64,000 nucleotides of DNA. Origin: Corallium rubrum (lineage: Eukaryota; Cnidaria; Anthozoa; Scleralcyonacea; Coralliidae). Position 1 is the stretch's first letter. Each line of letters opens with the position of its first letter. Made by a program: the position numbers and the translations under genes. Below, piece by piece: positions 58,636 to 64,000 of the stretch. The notes under the pieces were generated by a model that searched no databases, was not told where the DNA came from, and saw nothing but the letters and a program-made list of their open reading frames with translations. The DNA lies in the NCBI GenBank assembly GCA_964035015.1, contig OZ036008.1:1118501-1182500 (forward strand). Reading direction: 5' to 3'.

Positions 58636-61548
58636 GAAATTACTCTGCCGTGCGAAACTACTAAAGACCGTAGTTTGACTTTTTCTGATGATGAAAATGT
58701 TTCTTTTCTTCCTGCTAAACTCGGTTTTAGATTAGCTAGCTTAAATATTACTAGTTTAACTAAGCATGTCGACGAGTTGAGAATTCTGCTTGCCAGTAAT
58801 TCTTTAGATATCCTTGCTATTAATGAATCTAAGCTTGACGATTCGATAAACGATAACGACGTCCATATCTCTGGATATGAGATAGTTCGTCGAGATCGAA
58901 ATAGGAATGGCGGAGGTGTTTGTTTTTATGTCAAAACTTCAATAAACTTTCGCGTACGTATTGATTTGAATATGCATGATCTAGAAAACTTATGTCTTGA
59001 AATTCGAAAACCGACATCTAAACCGTTCGTTGTCGTTACTTGGTATAGGCCACCTGGTTCCTCTGTTGATTTGTTTTCAGCGTTTGAAGACCTCCTTGGA
59101 CGTTTAGATGCTGAGAATATTGAATTTTATTTGATGGGAGACTTTAACTGTAATGTGGCCTCTTCCAGTTATGACAATAATACTTGCTTACTGTCTGAAA
59201 TAGTTGATATCTATGGGCTTCAACAGCTTATAAAAGAACCCACTCGTGTTACAGAAACTACATCTACATTAATTGATTTAATTTACACCAACTGTCCTGA
59301 TAGGGTAGTCTGTTCTGGAGTTTCTCATATCGGTATAAGCGATCACAGTCTTATTTATGCCTTTCGAAAATTATCCATAGATACTATATTTAAAGGACAT
59401 AGTATTATTGAATATAGAGATTTTAAAAAATTTAATAGAGAACATTTTCGCCGTGATATTGCATGCCAAGACTGGAATTGTATACATTTGCATGATCCAA
59501 ACGATTTATGGGTTGACTGGAAAACGAAATTTTTGGCAATAGCTAGTAAACATGCTCCAATTAAAACTGAACGCATTCGTTCAACCAAGTCACCTTGGAT
59601 CACGTCTGATCTTAAGAAACGCATGCATACTCGTGATATAGCTAAATTGAGAGCAACCCGTTCTAATGACCCACGGGATTGGGTGGAATACAAAAGATTG
59701 CGTAATTTTGTAAACGGGGAAATTAAGTCTGCCAAAGAATTCTATTATAAGAATACTTTTAATCAGTACAATGGTAACTCACGTAAAACTTGGCAGACTA
59801 TAAACGAACTTACTAATCGCAATTCAAACAAAACATCTGTTAAAGAAATAAAGGTCAATGATATCTCTATTACTACACCTAATGAGATGTCTGATGCTTT
59901 TAACGATCATTTTTCTACAATTGGTCCTAAATTAGCTAACGAGATACCGCTATGTGACAATGGTAGCGAAAGTTATCTCGATTATGTCATAAATACAGAT
60001 AAGAGATTTTTTTTTAATCCGACAAATAACGATATTGTTTTTTCCCTCTTAAAGAAACTATCCAAAACTAAAGCAACGGGTCTAGATAAAATTTCAGCTA
60101 TGCTTATTCGTGAATGTGCTGATCTTATTTCTGGCCCTGTTTGTAATATCTTTAACAAGTCTATAAACTCTGGTGTGTTTCCAAATGATTGGAAATGTGC
60201 TAGAGTCATACCCTTATTCAAACAGGGTGAGAGGAATAATTTAAATAACTATCGCCTAATTTCTGTTATTTCTATAGTTGCCAAGGTTTTCGAGAGAATA
60301 GTGTATGACCAGCTTCATGATTATTTATTAAAGGAAAATATCCTTTCAAAACATCAATCAGGTTTTCGTACTATTCACTCGACAGCGACGGCACTATTGG
60401 AGGCTACCGATAGCTGGGCTTATAATATCGGCCGTGGTCACATTAATGCTGTAGTATTTCTAGATTTGAAAAAGGCTTTTGACACGGTCGATCATGAAAT
60501 ACTATTATCCAAAATGAGTGTCTATGGAATTCAAAATGTAGCATATAATTGGTTTAAGTCATATTTAGACAATCGCACACAAAAATGCATGATTAATGGC
60601 TCTCTTTCTAAAAGTTGTTTTCTCAAATGTGGCGTACCCCAAGGGACAATTTTAGGTCCCTTATTATTTCTCTTATACATTAATGATCTGCCAAATTGTT
60701 TATCATCTAGTATCCCAAGAATGTATGCGGATGATACGCATATAACATACGCCGGCAATGATATTAATACCATTCAATCTTGTTTAAACGTAGATTTAAA
60801 TAATATCAGCAAATGGCTTATTGTTAATAAGCTTACACTAAATATGACAAAGACTGAATATATGCTAATTGGTTCTAGGCAAAAATTGAATACTTTGGCT
60901 GAGCCTCCCCATTTACTCATTAATGATACTCCTGTAAAACAAGTATTTACCACCAAGACCCTTGGAGTAGTAGTTGATAACAATCTCATGTGGAACGATC
61001 AGATTAATAAATTGTCGAAAAAGATTGCCTCTGGCATTGGAGCTATTAAACGAATAAGAGCTTCTGTCCCTCTGGACATATTGCACCTTGTTTATAATGC
61101 TTTAGTACAATCTCATTTGGACTATTGCAATGTTGTCTGGGGAACCTGTGGCAAAACTTTAACTAATAAACTTCAAAAGCTCCAAAATCGAGCAGCTCGA
61201 GTGATGACCTCTTCCAGCTATGATGCTAATGCTGATCATTTAATTGATCAATTAGGCTGGTCAAACCTGCAAACACAGCGACAAATTGCTAAAGCTGTGA
61301 TGGTTTATAAATCTCTACATGGTCTCACTCCTGAATACTTAAGTTCGAAATTTGTTTATCGTGATTTTTCATATTCTTTCAGAGATTCCACTAATAAACT
61401 TGCTCTACCATTGCCTCGAACCAATTACCTAAAAAATAGCTTTAGTTATAGCGGAGCTGCTCTCTGGAACAGACTGCCCTTAAATTTAAGGCAAGCAGAG
61501 TCCTTTCCTAATTTCCGTCGACTGCTTGATTCTCACTACCGGCTGTAG
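58636..61548 (+). CDS. LINE ORF2: APE endonuclease and reverse transcriptase
   Basis: An intact frame of about 960 codons. The endonuclease comes first (LASLNITSL, DILAINESKLD, VVTWYRPPGSS, YLMGDFNCNV, GISDHSLIYAF). Then the reverse transcriptase: RVIPLFKQGERNNLNNYR, VVFLDLKKAFDTVDHEILL, GVPQGTILGPLLFLLYIND and catalytic RMYADDTHITYA. A thumb/C-terminal region has QSHLDYCNVVWG and the ending FRRLLDSHYRL. Belongs to the CR1/L2-like group. No ATG lies near the start; the frame opens at 58636, and translation may depend on reinitiation after ORF1 (stop at 58624) or the ATG has been lost. Confidence 0.93.
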   Translation, partial: EITLPCETTKDRSLTFSDDENVSFLPAKLGFRLASLNITSLTKHVDELRILLASNSLDILAINESKLDDSINDNDVHISGYEIVRRDRNRNGGGVCFYVKTSINFRVRIDLNMHDLENLCLEIRKPTSKPFVVVTWYRPPGSSVDLFSAFEDLLGRLDAENIEFYLMGDFNCNVASSSYDNNTCLLSEIVDIYGLQQLIKEPTRVTETTSTLIDLIYTNCPDRVVCSGVSHIGISDHSLIYAFRKLSIDTIFKGHSIIEYRDFKKFNREHFRRDIACQDWNCIHLHDPNDLWVDWKTKFLAIASKHAPIKTERIRSTKSPWITSDLKKRMHTRDIAKLRATRSNDPRDWVEYKRLRNFVNGEIKSAKEFYYKNTFNQYNGNSRKTWQTINELTNRNSNKTSVKEIKVNDISITTPNEMSDAFNDHFSTIGPKLANEIPLCDNGSESYLDYVINTDKRFFFNPTNNDIVFSLLKKLSKTKATGLDKISAMLIRECADLISGPVCNIFNKSINSGVFPNDWKCARVIPLFKQGERNNLNNYRLISVISIVAKVFERIVYDQLHDYLLKENILSKHQSGFRTIHSTATALLEATDSWAYNIGRGHINAVVFLDLKKAFDTVDHEILLSKMSVYGIQNVAYNWFKSYLDNRTQKCMINGSLSKSCFLKCGVPQGTILGPLLFLLYINDLPNCLSSSIPRMYADDTHITYAGNDINTIQSCLNVDLNNISKWLIVNKLTLNMTKTEYMLIGSRQKLNTLAEPPHLLINDTPVKQVFTTKTLGVVVDNNLMWNDQINKLSKKIASGIGAIKRIRASVPLDILHLVYNALVQSHLDYCNVVWGTCGKTLTNKLQKLQNRAARVMTSSSYDANADHLIDQLGWSNLQTQRQIAKAVMVYKSLHGLTPEYLSSKFVYRDFSYSFRDSTNKLALPLPRTNYLKNSFSYSGAALWNRLPLNLRQAESFPNFRRLLDSHYRL

Positions 61549-61755
61549 TTGACACACGGCATTCATGGAAAGCAGGCGTAGATACTAATTATTAATTATA
61601 ATTGAATTTAATAATATAGTTAGTTTATAGTTTGTTTTTATATAGTTAGTTATGTTTTAGTATTTTACCTTAGTTTTGTATATTTATATAAAAATATGTA
61701 AATAATTGCCTGATGAATTTTCCGTGTTTAAATAAAGTTTCAATCAATCAATCAA
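61549..61755 (+). other. LINE 3' untranslated region
   Basis: AT-rich, ending AAATAAAGTTTCAATCAATC. The AATAAA lies just before the terminal CAAT repeats. Same style of terminus as the minus-strand LINE fragments at 35.8 and 62.7 kb. Confidence 0.8.
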
Positions 61756-61879
61756 TAACATTTCACTATTAAAAAAACGACATACTGTCACAGGTTCTTA
61801 TTAATGATTTATTTCATAAAGACGAAACTTTGCTTAATGAGCTAAAAAATAGTTATAGTAATATTAAGAATAATATTTA

Positions 61880-62329
<450 letters not shown>

Positions 62330-62714
62330 TCACCAGCCGACCATGAATGTGTGATGTCGTCATCAATCTTACAACTAAAAAAGAGAATATTGTTTCCAAA
62401 TACATTTAGTCCATTGCTGAACTTTCTCAGCATCAGAGCAAATTCAAGAAGAAATCTTCTCTAAAGAAAAGCTAATATTTGACAATTTCTGGGGCTGTAG
62501 TTTGGTAAGATGTTATTTTATAAAGAGAGGTGTCTGCTTAAGAGAGACGTTATTTAAGAAGACTTCGACTGTATACTGAATTAGAGAGTTTTCTACAATA
62601 ATCTAAAATCATAGTACATAGTAATTTAAATTTGATTAATAGTTGTCTAAACTCAATTTTTTGTCAAAGTTGAGAGCTTTCAACTTTTTCATTTTAGATA
62701 TATTGATTGATTGA

Positions 62715-63330
62715 AAACTTTATTTAAACAGGGTAGCCCATTCAGTTACAAAGGCTGGTATTCAGAGGGGCCCTGTGTAAAATAGAGGAACTAATTATTT
62801 ACAGTATTAAGAAGTTTAAACTAACTTATAAACAAAAATCTACATGTAAAACAAGCTAACAATTTAAATACAATGTAGGCCTATATACATATCAATAGAA
62901 TTACGACTTAACATGTTTTTGTACTAATATTCTAAAAGCACTAAGGGAGTGTGAATGTTTAGTTTCATCTGGAAGGGCATCTAAAAGTTCTCTTACGAAG
63001 GTTACTTTTAGGTTTAGGCAGATGTAGGTCTTGTTTTCTTATTTTCTTCCAGTGCATTATAATTATATGAACACTAGTATTTCTAACAAAACAACGGTGA
63101 AAACATTCTGGCAATAAATTATTTAGACATTTGAAAACAAGTGTACACTTGGGAGGAATCATAGTGTAAGATTATCCGGGCAGCACGATTTTGTAGGCGC
63201 TTCAGCGCCTGAAGCTTTTAATTGTTGACTTACGGATAGTTGAATACGTTTTATGAAGACGCTCTAACCTTTGAGCTGCTGAGAAGCAATTTATTATTCT
63301 GATTATCCATCATTAACCATATAAACCACT
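62715..63330 (-). pseudogene. LINE 3'-end fragment, minus strand (copy B)
   Basis: The frame 63162-62965 holds RT C-terminal sequence (LVFKCLNNLLPECF and QDLHLPKPKSNLRKRTF). The fragment ends at CAATCAATC-type repeats near 62703. Duplicated with the surrounding segment; the other copy is 35795-36420. Confidence 0.7.
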
Positions 63331-63640
63331 TTAATCAAAGGGTTTAAAATCGATTATTTATCAGGTTGTTCTTTTTGTTAAGATAATTTTTCAAATATAC
63401 ATAGCTCAAAGCTCAAATCATCTGTTAGTCGACAAGCGTAGCAATTCACAGTTGGAAAAATATGTACTGTGACAGATTATTATAAATTATTTATTCGAAA
63501 AAAAACCAACTTTCTTTTTTGAACTAAATGGAGTACTATAGTCATATAAATTGTTTCGTTTAGATATAACTAAATTAAGCTAACTTTATTTATAGTGGAT
63601 AACTCTATCAGTCATATCTAAACTGTTTGGTCCAGTAAGG

Positions 63641-64000
63641 GCCATCACTCATTGATCCAGTGTCACTACAGAAGGAAACCAGAGTAAACTAAACTAACTT
63701 TATTTAAAGGTGACATGACACGAAAATTATTGCTTGATTTGATGAAAGTACTATTAAAATAATGGGGAATATCAATTTACAGCTTTTCCATATTTCACCT
63801 GGTTCTTGAGATATTTAGACTTATACGTGATATTCAAATAAGATAACTTATGGCTCGTTTTTATCTAATTAACATATTCGAAAAGCATCTATATCTTTAA
63901 AATTATTGGACAAAATCACTTGTAATTTGTCTTTGATGTTCAGTATCATGAACGGTAACAATATCCAAAGTTTCAGGTAATTCCGTTCAATAATTTCAAA
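63641..64000. other. Right flank, nothing recognised
   Basis: AT-rich sequence. A TAAACTAAACTAACTTTATTTA phrase near 63686 recurs from 36668 and 63570, suggesting a short dispersed repeat. No gene seen. Confidence 0.45.

Larger units (their letters stand above)
37088..61755 (+). mobile_element. CR1-like LINE, 4.8 kb, interrupted by Polinton 2
   Basis: The 5' end lies at GGATCAACCAGACAG after TAACA (37083-37087), and the 3' end is AAAGTTTCAATCAATCAATC before a second TAACA (61756-61760). The empty site in copy A confirms both ends. Without the Polinton it is about 4.82 kb with two ORFs, a size expected of a nearly full-length CR1-clade element. The tetranucleotide 3' end is also typical. Confidence 0.88.

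Overview
The window reads as nuclear DNA of an invertebrate animal. It has long microsatellites, non-LTR retrotransposons with APE-type endonuclease and reverse transcriptase, 5S rRNA-derived SINEs, TTAGGG-like satellite, candidate GT-AG introns, and two integrated Polinton/Maverick elements (virus-like DNA transposons). Nothing here fixes the species.

Layout. 1-7.3 kb: microsatellite, a candidate two-exon gene, a satellite cluster arranged as a large imperfect palindrome and hit twice by one MITE family, an unidentified ORF pair, a 5S-SINE and a LINE endonuclease scrap. 7371-23736: Polinton 1 (16.4 kb, 6-bp target duplication CATTTG, about 300-bp terminal inverted repeats). 23.9-25.7 kb: two inverted reverse-transcriptase relics. 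27768-32342: a 4.6-kb TA-flanked inverted-repeat element with exon-like ORFs. 33.7-34.1 kb: a second 5S-SINE. 34.8-63.6 kb: a tandemly duplicated segment of about 2 kb. Its second copy was split by a CR1-like LINE (37088-61755), and the LINE's first ORF was then split by Polinton 2 (37587-57429, 19.8 kb, duplication GACGAT, 1036-bp inverted repeats).

Both Polintons carry two gene blocks that diverge from a tiny intergenic region. One is a virion/integration block: chromodomain integrase, single-jelly-roll-like minor capsid candidate, major capsid candidate, A32/FtsK-type packaging ATPase and two conserved proteins. The other is a block of membrane and coiled-coil proteins, a zinc-ribbon protein resembling late transcription factor VLTF3, and protein-primed DNA polymerase B. 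Variable cargo differs: element 1 has a deoxynucleoside kinase and a C2H2-Vsr-like nuclease. Element 2 has tandem Bro-N domains joined to a VRR-NUC-like nuclease, a tandem nuclease-fold protein without catalytic residues, and two micro-genes. I did not find an adenain-type protease in either.

The most striking system-level signal is a short motif, close to TAGTATATG, placed directly on the start codons of most genes in both elements and often sharing the stop codon of the gene before. It looks like a virus-type, start-proximal promoter. With the VLTF3-like protein it suggests an element-encoded late transcription programme. Both elements now carry frame-breaking lesions (polymerase in both, capsid in element 1, several genes in element 2), so these copies are probably not autonomous, although the target duplications are still perfect.
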